A DNA stretch of 64,000 nucleotides from an uncultured Cohaesibacter sp. (GTDB lineage Bacteria; Pseudomonadota; Alphaproteobacteria; Rhizobiales; Cohaesibacteraceae). This document shows positions 37,201 through 45,135 of the stretch, piece by piece. Position numbers and translations under genes: made by a program. The stretch's first letter is position 1; each line of letters opens with the position of its first letter. Location of the stretch: the NCBI RefSeq assembly GCF_963676275.1, contig NZ_OY781091.1, positions 722,775 through 786,774 on the forward strand, given 5' to 3'. The notes beneath the pieces were generated by a model. That model was not told the origin of the DNA, made no database searches, and saw nothing but the letters and a program-made list of their open reading frames with translations.

Positions 37201-37681
37201 CTCCTATAGTCGGCCATTCGCCATCATGATGATCATTCCCTTCGGATTGGTCGGGGCCATTCTCGGCCACTATCTGCTTGGCTTCCAACTGACCATCCTC
37301 TCGCTCATCGGGCTGTTGGGGCTGGCGGGCATTCTGGTCAATGACTCGATCATTCTGGTCAGCCGCCTTGACGAGCGCATTGCCCATGGCCAGAGCGCAA
37401 GAGAGGCGGCAATCGGTGCCAGTTGCGACCGGCTGCGTGCTGTCCTGCTGACATCGCTGACCACCGTGGGCGGCCTTGCCCCCATGCTTTTTGAAAGCTC
37501 ACCTCAGGCCGAATTCCTCAAGCCAATGGCGATTACCATTGTTTTCGGTCTGGCGGTTGCCACCCTGTTTGTGCTGTTTCTGGTGCCAAGCCTGTTTGGC
37601 GTCGGAGGGGATATCAGGCGCACACTGCATTTCCTGTTGCATGGTGACAGTGCCAAAGGCTCTCACAATCCCGCCGAATGA
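34280..37681 (+). CDS. RND efflux transporter permease (AcrB/HAE family)
   Basis: 1133 residues, about 90 longer than AcrB. Twelve membrane segments and two large periplasmic loops. The proton-relay Asp pair is in LGVIVDDAIVVGEE. Second-half landmarks are IILAWIFASYSRPFAIMMIIPFGLVGA and GLLGLAGILVNDSIILVSRLDERI. Extra length lies in the middle loop between TM6 and TM7 (about 500-600), with a His/Arg-rich stretch. Substrate unknown. Translationally coupled to the adaptor gene (ATGA). Confidence 0.92.
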   Translation: MSRFDRDGKGGAVGFFVHHPNAANLLMIILLVAGLFALSRMNSQFFPTIDSDTIEISVNWSGASAEDVEANILEIVEPKVRFIDGVDKVTSFAREGAAFVILEFKPGVDMPQALRDVESAVDMINTLPDLADDPNVSYRQFRDDVARLILSGPFDEASLRGFAKDIRDDLIDRGIDTVDFTGLRDEEFFVGLTDYDMRRLGLTVQDIANQIASNSRDLPSGNVKDGFEKQVRTLAVEEKPESLSDIKIISGIDGSSVKLSDITQVERRLDPDGVRGIMRGESAIQLIVRRAPTADSLDASAIVNDYLKSIEGIFPPTLKITQYDALAEALVDRILLLVKNAASGIILVMIILALFLNLRTALWVTAGIPISMLASCVVLLALGQSINMMSLFSFIMMLGVIVDDAIVVGEETTTRYQAGAPGPVAAQGGGARMLLPVTAASLTTVAAFAPILLIGGVIGQMMGVLPLVVISVLTASFVECFFILPGHLAHSMTPTHNRNWSVKRVIIVGLILLLPLVLFYGLSPEMAAKFGGLTQWLWSWLHGFFAAGSMAALLVFIIIAAGISLIIETLYVRRLKHSDPRANHGRQSESAFRKGFDRRFNHFRDGAFRKLVSLSYDWRYTTLALCLASMAIMGGLVAGGRVGFVFFPSAEAETVTISMTFNVGILEEDALTIVKRVDDAVYETEAEIGKGEKLVTASFITLGQSGRTTADNVASLRLRLTASEQRSIRTPAFIRALNRNMPQMAGLKRAAIRGQRGGPPGADLDIRLTGASPDILKQASIDLQERLSAYPGVSELDDNMPYGKPELTLALTPRGHSLGFTAQSVGEQVRDLIEGRTARKLAILDEEVEVRLQRLSHSNVDSLRSLWLKSPQGSFVPLTEVVSISDRQGFSSIQRFDGKTTIAVTADVDAEIVTATELVAELDRSLMPQISSQYGVDYYFSGRNEERMDAFADLRIGLMIALAAIYIILAWIFASYSRPFAIMMIIPFGLVGAILGHYLLGFQLTILSLIGLLGLAGILVNDSIILVSRLDERIAHGQSAREAAIGASCDRLRAVLLTSLTTVGGLAPMLFESSPQAEFLKPMAITIVFGLAVATLFVLFLVPSLFGVGGDIRRTLHFLLHGDSAKGSHNPAE

Positions 37682-37716
37682 TGAGCTAGGAAGGGGAACG
37701 GCCCTGTGCGCTCGCT

Positions 37717-37752
37717 AAAAAGCGCGCGGTCAGATGGGGCTGACCTGCGCGC
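37717..37752 (-). terminator. rho-independent terminator of the DUF2189 gene
   Basis: On the minus strand GCGCGC-a-GGTCAG / CTGACC-GCGCGC (12 bp, one bulge, 6-base loop) is followed by T5. It lies 114 bases past the DUF2189 stop and 36 bases past the RND stop, so it may also stop plus-strand read-through. Confidence 0.85.
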
Positions 37753-37865
37753 AGCTGACAACGCTCCTCTTCCGGTTGGGCTCGGATATTGCATCACCTT
37801 TGGGGAAAGGAGTGCGATGCAAAAGAGAAAATGTGCCAGCAAGGTATGCTTGTGTTTGGGCGTTG

Positions 37866-38711
37866 CTATTTGGCGGTTTCGCCACTTTCAAAGGTCACTG
37901 CGCGGCGGTAGAGATGCCAGGTGGCATGCCCCAGCAAGGGAAGTATCACCACCAGCCCGAGCAGAAAGGACGCCAGACTGATCATCATCAGGAAGCCGAT
38001 GAAAATGGCCCAGCTCAGCATCGTCTTCTTGTTCGCCATCACGCATTTGATAGATGTGATCATCGCCGTGATGAAGTCGATATCCTTGTGCAGCAGCATC
38101 GGAAAGGAAATCGCCGTTATCGAGAAGACCGCGACACTCAGAACCGCCCCGATCAGATTGCCCGCCAGCAGGAACATCGCCCCTTGCGGTGTCAGCAGGA
38201 TGGTATTGACGAGTTCGGCCGGATTGACAGGATGCAGGCCGAAAAAGATCACATAGAGAAATATCGCGATGTCGATCCAGATGATGAAGGCAAAGCCGGT
38301 AATCAGGGCCATCCAGCGCAGTTCCTTGGAGCGCTCGCCGAAAACGGCCCCGAAAATATGACCGGGGGAGAGGGCTTCTCCCTCCTGACGGCGGCGGCTG
38401 ACCTCATAAAGACCCGCAGCCACAAAGGGGGCAATGAGCGCAAAACCCGAAGCCAGCGGATAGACCAGATAGGGCATGTTATAGGCCGACAGCAGCCAGG
38501 CGAGAAACCAGCCACCCAAGGCATAAAAGCCGCCAAAGAACAGCCCGTATGGGGCACTGGCGCGAAAATCGCGCAACCCGGCACTGAGCGCTTCTGACAG
38601 GTCTGCTGTCGTCAGCAGCTGTATCACCGGCTTGCGATTGCCATCGCCGCTCTTCTGGCTGTTCGTTGTCTCGTTCGACAAGGATGTAAAATCCTGAGCA
38701 ATGTCCGTCAT
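37866..38711 (-). CDS. DUF2189 family inner-membrane protein
   Basis: 281 residues with about six membrane segments. Family signs are ALSAGLRDFRASAPYGLFFGGFYALGG near the start and the C-terminal LPLLGHATWHLYRRAV. Function unknown; members occur widely in Alphaproteobacteria, often alone. It is convergent with the RND operon and has its own terminator. Confidence 0.85.
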   Translation of the reverse strand: MTDIAQDFTSLSNETTNSQKSGDGNRKPVIQLLTTADLSEALSAGLRDFRASAPYGLFFGGFYALGGWFLAWLLSAYNMPYLVYPLASGFALIAPFVAAGLYEVSRRRQEGEALSPGHIFGAVFGERSKELRWMALITGFAFIIWIDIAIFLYVIFFGLHPVNPAELVNTILLTPQGAMFLLAGNLIGAVLSVAVFSITAISFPMLLHKDIDFITAMITSIKCVMANKKTMLSWAIFIGFLMMISLASFLLGLVVILPLLGHATWHLYRRAVTFESGETAK

Positions 38712-39073
38712 GTCAATCCTCCCCGATTATTCGGCAGAGTTGACATGAGATGCTTTCCAGCCTGTCTCCTCCGCCATTCCTTCATGCTTGGAGGGAAAGA
38801 GTAACCGCAAATAGGTGCGACAGAAAGTCGCAATTGGTTCTAGAATGAACAAGCCGCAAATGCTCTCTTTGCGGCAGCATGGGCAAGGCAAGCGGTAACC
38901 GGCTGATATATCGTCAAGAACTATGAGGGGCGCGATCATGGTCCGGCGACGCTGGCGAAAAACTCACGAAGAATTTATCACTTCGGGCCGCTTTTCCCCT
39001 TCACGACGGGCTGAAAAGCCCGCAATGGGCATAGCCATGGGCATGGGCGCTGCTGCCTGCATGGCGGCAGGTC
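38712..39073. other. intergenic region between DUF2189 and SDR genes
   Basis: 362 bases. Near the SDR stop there are small hairpins (GGGC-tgaaaa-GCCC near 39010; CTGCC / GGCAG near 39053-39070) that may stop SDR transcription, and the hexamer ATGGGC occurs three times. No gene seen. Confidence 0.45.
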
Positions 39074-39820
39074 TCACACATGCTGGCCGCCATTGATCTG
39101 AATTTCCGCTCCCGTCACATAGGAGCTTGCCTCGGTGCAGAGATAATAGATCGTGTCAGCCACTTCCGAAGGCTGGCCAAGCCTGCGCATGGGAATGGAA
39201 CTGACGATCTTCTCCGTCCCCGGCGACAGGATGGAGGTGTTGATTTCCCCCGGAGCGATGGCATTGACGCGAATGCCATGCGGTCCCAGATCCGCCGCCA
39301 TCTCCCGCGTCAGCGAGGCCAGCGCCGCCTTGGAGGTCGCATAGGCTGATCCGGCATAGGGATGCACCCGCACACCGGCGATGCTGGTGACATTGACGAT
39401 GGAGCCCTGCGCCGCCTTCAACTCGTCAAACAGGCCACGGGCCAGCATGATGGGCGCAAAGAAATTGACGGCAAAGACCTTGTGCCAGAGATCGAGCGGG
39501 GTCTCCAGACTGTCCAGCCGCTGGCCTTCCTCATCCTTGGGGCTGATGGCCGCATTATTGACCAGAGCATGAAGCTTGCCGCCATTGTCTCTCAGCCGTT
39601 CTCTGATCAGTGCCACGGCATCGCCGATCGTGTCAGGGTCGGCAAGGTCGACCTGAATGTGGTTTTCCTCCCCCATCGGCCAGGGGCATTTGTTTGAAAA
39701 GGCATGGCGCGAGCAGCTGAAAACACGCCAGCCTGCATCGGAAAAGCGTTTGACCGTCGCATGACCGATGCCTCGGCTGGCTCCGGTGAGCAGAAGCGTG
39801 CGATTCTCTGAATTGTCCAT
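39074..39820 (-). CDS. SDR family oxidoreductase
   Basis: 248 residues, classical SDR. Rossmann motif TGASRGIG (residues 10-17), NNAA at VNNAAISP, catalytic YATSK in AGSAYATSKAALASL, NAIAPGEINT, and a FabG-like end (YVTGAEIQINGGQHV). Substrate unknown. ATG 39820 has GAGGGG about 7 bases upstream; earlier in-frame ATGs at 39832-39865 have weaker sites. It is divergent from bfd. Confidence 0.88.
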   Translation of the reverse strand: MDNSENRTLLLTGASRGIGHATVKRFSDAGWRVFSCSRHAFSNKCPWPMGEENHIQVDLADPDTIGDAVALIRERLRDNGGKLHALVNNAAISPKDEEGQRLDSLETPLDLWHKVFAVNFFAPIMLARGLFDELKAAQGSIVNVTSIAGVRVHPYAGSAYATSKAALASLTREMAADLGPHGIRVNAIAPGEINTSILSPGTEKIVSSIPMRRLGQPSEVADTIYYLCTEASSYVTGAEIQINGGQHV

Positions 39821-39954
39821 GGTGTTTCCCCTCATGAAAAAGGCTTTCATGATAGATATGGTCACGGGGCCTATTTGCCAATATTAACAATTGCACCTAT
39901 ATGAAAGACTGAGTTTCACGCAAAAGCAGACAGCCAGCAATAAACGGCCCATTG

Positions 39955-40227
39955 ATGATCATTTGCCATTGTAACAAAATCACCGATCAGGAAATACTTG
40001 AAATAGCCGCCAGGCTTGCCGAAGAAAATCCTGACGCCCCGATCCATTCAAACCAGATCTATATGGGGCGTGGATGCAAGGCCAAATGCGGTTGCTGTCG
40101 CCCGATGATCGAGGCCATTCTGTTGCAGAATGGCCATGATGTGGCGATTGCCCAGAGCCACGAAATTGCCCGCGCCAAGCAGCCGAATTTCCATGGCGCT
40201 CCCAATGATTGTCCCGGATTCTCCTAA
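39955..40227 (+). CDS. bfd: bacterioferritin-associated ferredoxin
   Basis: 90 residues. A small [2Fe-2S] protein that reduces bacterioferritin to release iron. Cluster ligands: Cys4 and Cys6 in IICHCN, and the GCKAKCGCCRP segment near residue 45. The C-terminal 30 residues are less typical. The start is probably ATG 39955 (a TTG is 3 bases earlier); the ribosome site is weak. bfr lies 174 bases downstream, a standard pairing. Confidence 0.9.
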   Translation: MIICHCNKITDQEILEIAARLAEENPDAPIHSNQIYMGRGCKAKCGCCRPMIEAILLQNGHDVAIAQSHEIARAKQPNFHGAPNDCPGFS

Positions 40228-40401
40228 AGCCTTAACCCTGTCGCATTTTCACTTTTTGACCAGACCGCTCCGTCGTGGTTTACTTCGCTACGGATGACTC
40301 GAGAAAGGCTCGGGCCAGGCAATAATGGCGACCAGAACCAAATTTGCCATTCTTTCGTATATCCGAACTAGAACCTGACAATTGCAATCAGAGGGACCAT
40401 C

Positions 40402-40890
40402 ATGAAGGGCAATGAGAAAGTAATTGAATATCTGAACAAGGGGTTGCGCAGCGAATTGACGGCAGTCAATCAATATTGGCTGCATTATCGGCTGCTGGAT
40501 GATTGGGGCTTTAGCAAGATGGCCGCCAAATGGCGCGCAGAATCCATCGAGGAAATGCAGCATGCGGATAAATTCATCGAGCGCATCCTGTTTCTCGAAG
40601 GTCATCCAAACCTGCAGACGCTTGATCCGCTGATGATCGGGCAATCGATCAAGGAAATTCTTGAAAGCGATCTGAAGGGCGAGATTTCCGCGCGGACCCT
40701 CTATAAGGAAGGGCGCGACGCCTGCAATGATGCCGGTGACTATATCACCATGAAGCTGTTCGAAGAATTGATGGCCGACGAAGAAGGCCATATCGATTTT
40801 CTCGAAACCCAGCTCAATCTGCTCGAAGAGCTGGGCAAGGAAAAATACGCCCAGTTGCAGGCAGAAGATGCCGGAGCTGGAGAAGACTGA
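40402..40890 (+). CDS. bfr: bacterioferritin
   Basis: 162 residues. Iron-storage cage with haem. Ferroxidase residues E18, E51, H54, E94, E127 and H130 are all present, and Met52, the haem ligand, follows E51 in [12 protein letters not shown] follows AGAGGGA. The last codons lie in a 15-bp tandem duplication that runs past the stop. Likely iron-regulated, but I cannot point to a definite Irr or RirA box. Confidence 0.97.
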   Translation: MKGNEKVIEYLNKGLRSELTAVNQYWLHYRLLDDWGFSKMAAKWRAESIEEMQHADKFIERILFLEGHPNLQTLDPLMIGQSIKEILESDLKGEISARTLYKEGRDACNDAGDYITMKLFEELMADEEGHIDFLETQLNLLEELGKEKYAQLQAEDAGAGED

Positions 40891-40908
40891 GCCGGAGAAG
40901 ACTGAGCC
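40879..40908 (+). repeat. 15-bp tandem duplication across the bfr stop
   Basis: Two identical 15-bp units (ggagaagactgagcc) at 40879-40893 and 40894-40908. The first contains the bfr stop TGA (40888-40890). Confidence 0.9.
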
Positions 40909-40942
40909 AGTCAAATCCCGGATGCTTATTACAAGCCAGACG

Positions 40943-40971
40943 CCCCGCAGCCATCAGGTTTGCGGGGTTTT
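40943..40971 (+). terminator. rho-independent terminator of bfr
   Basis: CCCCGCA / TGCGGGG (7 bp, 11-base loop with a possible inner CC/GG pair) followed by TTTT, 53 bases past the bfr stop. Confidence 0.8.
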
Positions 40972-41050
40972 GCAATTTGGCCAGTTGTTGCGCCAGATAA
41001 GGTTTGAGCAAGTGCGCCCGTTGCTGAAACGTCTTTTCCGGCACGCGCCG

Positions 41051-41094
41051 CAAGCCTTTAGCAAGCCTGTATCAAGCCAGCATCAAGCCGGTTT
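41051..41094 (+). repeat. 11-bp tandem repeat, four units, upstream of ynjB
   Basis: Units caagcctttag, caagcctgtat, caagccagcat and caagccggttt start exactly 11 bases apart (41051, 41062, 41073, 41084). The first six bases are invariant. Noncoding; the period is close to one helical turn. The 40891-41229 gap otherwise holds only the bfr terminator. Confidence 0.85.
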
Positions 41095-41229
41095 CAACCA
41101 CTTGTGAATTGACCGTGTGGCGCAGAAGCTGAAAGAAACGCAAGGCAGCAGTGCAATACAGCGCGCAAGACAGATAGCCCGAGCGCCTGAAGGCTTGATA
41201 CATGTCAGGCAAAATGAGGAGAAAGCCCC

Positions 41230-42540
41230 ATGGATATCCGGCAAGACAAAACCCCGAAAATCCCTCAAGGCAGAAATATGGGCCGCTTTTCTGCGCGCAG
41301 GGCAGGCTTTGGAGCGGGTGTTCTGAAGCGCTCATTGCTGGCGCTTCCCATTCTTGCTGCCCCTTATGTGGCTGAGGCCGGAACAATGGCCGAAAGCATG
41401 CCTGCTGACTGGGCAAATCTGCTCGAAAAGGCCAAGGGGCAAACCGTCTATTTCCACGCCTGGGGGGGAGCCGACCGCATCAATGCCTATATCGACTGGG
41501 CAGGCGAAATGCTGCAAAAGCGCTATGGCGTGAGCGTCAAGCATGTCAAGGTCAGCGATACCGCCAATGTCGTCTCCCAGATCATTGCCGAAAAGGCAGC
41601 GGGCAAGATGGAGGGCGGCTCGGTCGATCTGGTCTGGATCAATGGCGAGAATTTTGCCTCGCTCAAACAGCAAGGCCTGCTGTTGCCGATGAGCTGGGCA
41701 CCGGACCTGCCCAACTATAAGTTCGCCGACATCAAGGGAAAACCAACCCTTACCACCGATTTTACCGTGCCGACCGACGGGTTGGAAAGCCCCTGGGGCA
41801 TGGCGCAGCTGTCTTTCTATTATGACAGCGCGATCACCGATGACGTGCCCATATCTGCTGCCGATTTGCTCGACTGGGCCAAGGCTCATCCGGGCCGCTT
41901 TGCCTATCCCAAGCCGCCGGATTTCCTCGGCTCGACCTTTCTCAAGCAATTGGCGCTTGAATTGGCCGACGATCCGTCCGTGCTGTCAATGCCGGTGAGC
42001 GAAGATAGTTACAAGGCTGTCGCAGACAAGCTTTTTGCCTATCTTGATGTTCTCCATCCCTATCTCTGGCATAAGGCAAAAGCCTTCCCCGACAATGTCT
42101 CAAGCCTGAAGAATCTGCTGGCCGATGGCGAAATCGAAATCGCCTTCACCTTCAATCCCGGCGATGCCTCTGCGGCCATTGCCAATGATGAATTGCCCGA
42201 TAGCGTCCGCTCTTTCACATTCCGTGGCGGCACCATCGGCAATAGCCATTTTGTTGCCATTCCCTTCAATGCCAATGCAAGGGAAGGGGCCATGGTGCTG
42301 GCCAATTTCCTGCTCTCGCCAGAGGCGCAGGCCCGCAAGCAGGATCCTGCCATCTGGGGCGATCCAACGGTTCTGGATATCGCCAGCCTGTCCGATGAAG
42401 ACAAGGCCCGGTTTGATGCGCTGGATCTGGGTGTGGCAACGCTGAAGCCGGAAGAATTCGGCCCAGCTCTGCCCGAACCGCATGCTTCATGGATGGAACG
42501 TCTCGAACAAGACTGGACGGCACGTTACGGCGTGCAATAA
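41230..42540 (+). CDS. ynjB: YnjB-type ABC transporter substrate-binding protein
   Basis: 436 residues. A twin-arginine-like or Sec signal region at the N-terminus (RRAGFGAGVLKRSLLALPILAAPYVAEA, about 23-50), then a periplasmic binding fold of the thiamine/polyamine/iron type (VYFHAWGGADRINAYIDWAGEML, SVDLVWINGENFASL, PWGMAQLSFYYDS, GDPTVLDIASL). E. coli YnjB is the closest named relative; its substrate is not established. AGGAG lies before the ATG. It heads a ynjB-ynjC-ynjD operon. Confidence 0.8.
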   Translation: MDIRQDKTPKIPQGRNMGRFSARRAGFGAGVLKRSLLALPILAAPYVAEAGTMAESMPADWANLLEKAKGQTVYFHAWGGADRINAYIDWAGEMLQKRYGVSVKHVKVSDTANVVSQIIAEKAAGKMEGGSVDLVWINGENFASLKQQGLLLPMSWAPDLPNYKFADIKGKPTLTTDFTVPTDGLESPWGMAQLSFYYDSAITDDVPISAADLLDWAKAHPGRFAYPKPPDFLGSTFLKQLALELADDPSVLSMPVSEDSYKAVADKLFAYLDVLHPYLWHKAKAFPDNVSSLKNLLADGEIEIAFTFNPGDASAAIANDELPDSVRSFTFRGGTIGNSHFVAIPFNANAREGAMVLANFLLSPEAQARKQDPAIWGDPTVLDIASLSDEDKARFDALDLGVATLKPEEFGPALPEPHASWMERLEQDWTARYGVQ

Positions 42541-42626
42541 GCTGACGATGCAATGCCTCTCGGCAACCGCGATATAAAGCAAGGAGGGCCAGCATAAAGG
42601 CCCTTCATTTCCAAGAGCCCCGGATC

Positions 42627-44327
42627 ATGCGCCTCAGCCCTCTTCATCATGCGCCCTTGCTGACTAGCCTGTTGATGCTCGGGCCGGTTCTGGCCGGATT
42701 ATGCGGGGTTCTGTTTCCAGCCTTGGGCTGGTTGCCGGTGCTGGGTGGGGAGAGTTGGTCGCTTGACCCTTTCCGTGCTCTGCTGGCAACGCCCGGCCTC
42801 TGGCGCTCCGTGGCGCTGAGCCTTGCCAGCGGGCTGCTGACCACGCTGCTCGCGATGGCGATGGTGATCGGGCTTCTTGGCGCATGGTCCGGCACGCGGC
42901 TTTTTCGCTGGATGGTCCGGCTGATCTCGCCGCTGCTTTCCATCCCTCATGCCGCCGCCGCGCTCGGCTTTGCCTTTCTGTTTGCCCCCTCTGGCTGGTT
43001 GGTGCGCATGCTGTCGCCGGAACTGACCGGCTGGACGAGGCCGCCGGACTGGTTCTTCCCCCATGATCCCTACGGTCTTGCGATGATCGCAGGGTTGACC
43101 ATCAAGGAGCTGCCCTTCCTGCTGCTGGTCAGCCTTGCCGCCTTGCCCCAGACGGAGCCACGCCGGACGCTGGAGCTTGCCCGCAGCCTTGGTTATGGCC
43201 CGATGATGGGCTGGCTCCATGCTGTCTGGCCGCGCCTCTATCGCCAGATCCGCTTGCCCATTTTCGCCGTCATTGCCTATGCCTCGTCGGTGGTTGACGT
43301 GGCGCTCATTCTGGGCCCGACCAATCCGCCGCCGCTGGCGGTGCAACTGCTGCGCTGGATGAGTGATCCGGATCTGTCCATGCGCTTTCTCGCCTCCGCC
43401 GGAGCGATCCTGCAATTGCTCGTCACTCTCCTCGCTCTGGCGATATGGTGGGCCGGTGAAAAGATTGCGGGCCGGTTGCTTTCCTGCCTTTCCCAAACCG
43501 GTCGCCGGTTTCAAGGCGACGATTGGCTCCGGCGTCTGATTGCTATTGCCGTAGGCGCAGCGGTGGCTGTCATGCTGGTCGGGCTGGCCGGGCTGAGCAT
43601 GTGGTCCTTTGCTGGCTTCTGGCGCTTTCCCGATGCGCTGCCCCAGAGCCTGACGCTCAAGACATGGCGCAGCCAATGGTCGATGCTGCTGGAGCCTCTC
43701 GCCAATGCCTGCCTGATCGCCGGATTGGCAACCATGATTGCCATCGCCCTGACCCTTGCCACCTTGCAGGCCCGCACCAGCCTTGGCAGACGCACCACAG
43801 CTCGCCTGAGCATGATACTTCTCTATTTGCCGCTGATCATACCGCAAGTGGCCTTTCTGTTCGGACTGCAATTGATCCTGCTGGCCATGGGGGCGTCTTA
43901 TATGCTCTGGGCGATGGTCTTCGGCCATCTTATTTTCACCTTGCCCTATTGTATGCTTTCGCTCAGCGATCCCTGGCATGCGCTTGATCCGCGCTATGGG
44001 CAAATGGCGGCCAGTCTGGGGCATCGCTCCGGTGGTATATTCTGGCGCGTGCGCTTGCCGTTGCTGCTCAGGCCCGTTCTGACGGCCGCTGCGGTCGGTT
44101 TTGCCGTTTCAATCGGACAATATCTGCCAACCCTGCTTATCGGCGGAGGGCGTTGGGAGACGATCACCACCGAAGCTGTGGCCCTGAGCGCCGGTGGCAA
44201 TCGTCGTCTGATCGGCCTTTATGCCCTGATGCAGATGCTGCTGCCCTTTGCCGGTTTCCTTGTTGCCATTTTGCTGCCCGCCCTCATCTATAAGCGGCGG
44301 CGCGGCATGCGCCCTGCCGGTCCGTGA
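42627..44327 (+). CDS. ynjC: YnjC-type ABC transporter permease (two fused permease units)
   Basis: 566 residues with about 12 membrane segments in two halves, each with a binding-protein-dependent permease domain (first: LELARSLGYGPMMGWLHAVWPRLYRQIRLP; second: GQMAASLGHRSGGIFWRVRLPLLLRP, both EAA-like loops that dock the ATPase). Fusion of two permeases is the normal YnjC form. A GGGCC hairpin at about 42585-42606 lies over the only strong Shine-Dalgarno (AAGGAGGG), 40 bases before the ATG, so the exact start is uncertain. Confidence 0.82.
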   Translation: MRLSPLHHAPLLTSLLMLGPVLAGLCGVLFPALGWLPVLGGESWSLDPFRALLATPGLWRSVALSLASGLLTTLLAMAMVIGLLGAWSGTRLFRWMVRLISPLLSIPHAAAALGFAFLFAPSGWLVRMLSPELTGWTRPPDWFFPHDPYGLAMIAGLTIKELPFLLLVSLAALPQTEPRRTLELARSLGYGPMMGWLHAVWPRLYRQIRLPIFAVIAYASSVVDVALILGPTNPPPLAVQLLRWMSDPDLSMRFLASAGAILQLLVTLLALAIWWAGEKIAGRLLSCLSQTGRRFQGDDWLRRLIAIAVGAAVAVMLVGLAGLSMWSFAGFWRFPDALPQSLTLKTWRSQWSMLLEPLANACLIAGLATMIAIALTLATLQARTSLGRRTTARLSMILLYLPLIIPQVAFLFGLQLILLAMGASYMLWAMVFGHLIFTLPYCMLSLSDPWHALDPRYGQMAASLGHRSGGIFWRVRLPLLLRPVLTAAAVGFAVSIGQYLPTLLIGGGRWETITTEAVALSAGGNRRLIGLYALMQMLLPFAGFLVAILLPALIYKRRRGMRPAGP

Positions 44328-44361
44328 CTTGCGCCAGCTGAAAAGAACCAACGGAGACACA

Positions 44362-44391
44362 AGGCTGCATAGGGCAGCATAAGGCGATATG
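44362..44391 (+). repeat. 10-bp degenerate tandem repeat, three units
   Basis: aggctgcata, gggcagcata, aggcgatatg in the gap between ynjC and ynjD, the last running into the first possible ynjD ATG. Similarity is loose, so confidence is moderate. Confidence 0.5.
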
Positions 44392-45084
44392 AGAAAGTCC
44401 ATGATGAAGGAACCAGCAGGCGAGATGCAAGAGCATAACGGACACAGGGCAATGATCCTCGATCAGGTGCGCATTCACCTTGAAAGCCGCAGGCTGATCG
44501 ATTTGTCGCTGACTGTTGATCCGGGCGAGATTGTCACCGTCATGGGGCCATCTGGCTCTGGAAAATCGACGCTGCTGGCCTATCTCAGCGGTTTTCTTGA
44601 TCCTGCCTTCAGGGCATCCGGCCGTTTGACGCTTTGCGGGCAGGATGTGACCGCCTTGCCTGCCCAGCGCCGCCAGATCGGCATCCTGTTTCAGGATCCG
44701 CTGCTGTTTCCCCATCTCTCTGTGGGAGGCAATCTCGCCTTTGGCCTTTCGCCTTCGGTAAAGGGCAGAGAGATGCGCAAGGCAGCGATCAGACAGGCGC
44801 TGGACGCCATCAATATGGTGGGCTTCGAGGGGCGGGATCCTGCCACCCTTTCGGGCGGACAGAAGGCACGGGTGGCTCTGGCGCGAACGCTGCTGTCGCA
44901 ACCTCGGGCGCTGTTGCTTGATGAACCCTTCTCCAAGCTGGATGCGGATTTGCGCCAGCATATGCGCCAGCATGTGTTTGGGCGCGCCCGCGCGCAAGGG
45001 CTGCCCACATTGCTTGTCACCCATGATGAAGAAGACGCCAAGGCGGCGGGCGGGCCTATCATCCGCCTTGCCGCACAAGGGTAA
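44389..45084 (+). CDS. ynjD: YnjD-type ABC transporter ATP-binding protein
   Basis: 231 residues from the first ATG; a start at 44452 (MILDQVRIHL) would give 210, closer to E. coli YnjD. Walker A GPSGSGKST, Q-loop ILFQDPLLFPHLSVGGNL, signature LSGGQKARVALARTL, Walker B ALLLDEPFSKLD, H-loop LLVTHDEEDA. It energises the YnjBC importer. No thi-box or other riboswitch is visible ahead of the operon. Confidence 0.85.
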   Translation: MRKSMMKEPAGEMQEHNGHRAMILDQVRIHLESRRLIDLSLTVDPGEIVTVMGPSGSGKSTLLAYLSGFLDPAFRASGRLTLCGQDVTALPAQRRQIGILFQDPLLFPHLSVGGNLAFGLSPSVKGREMRKAAIRQALDAINMVGFEGRDPATLSGGQKARVALARTLLSQPRALLLDEPFSKLDADLRQHMRQHVFGRARAQGLPTLLVTHDEEDAKAAGGPIIRLAAQG

Positions 45085-45135
45085 AGAGGCATGAAAGCAC
45101 TTGCCTTTGAAGCTGCGAGCCGCTAGGGGCAGGGC

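Noticed and set aside
41095..41229. thi-box (TPP riboswitch) before ynjBCD
   Set aside because: The YnjB fold is thiamine-binding-protein-like, but the TPP core motifs (CUGAGA, ACCUGA) are absent from the leader.
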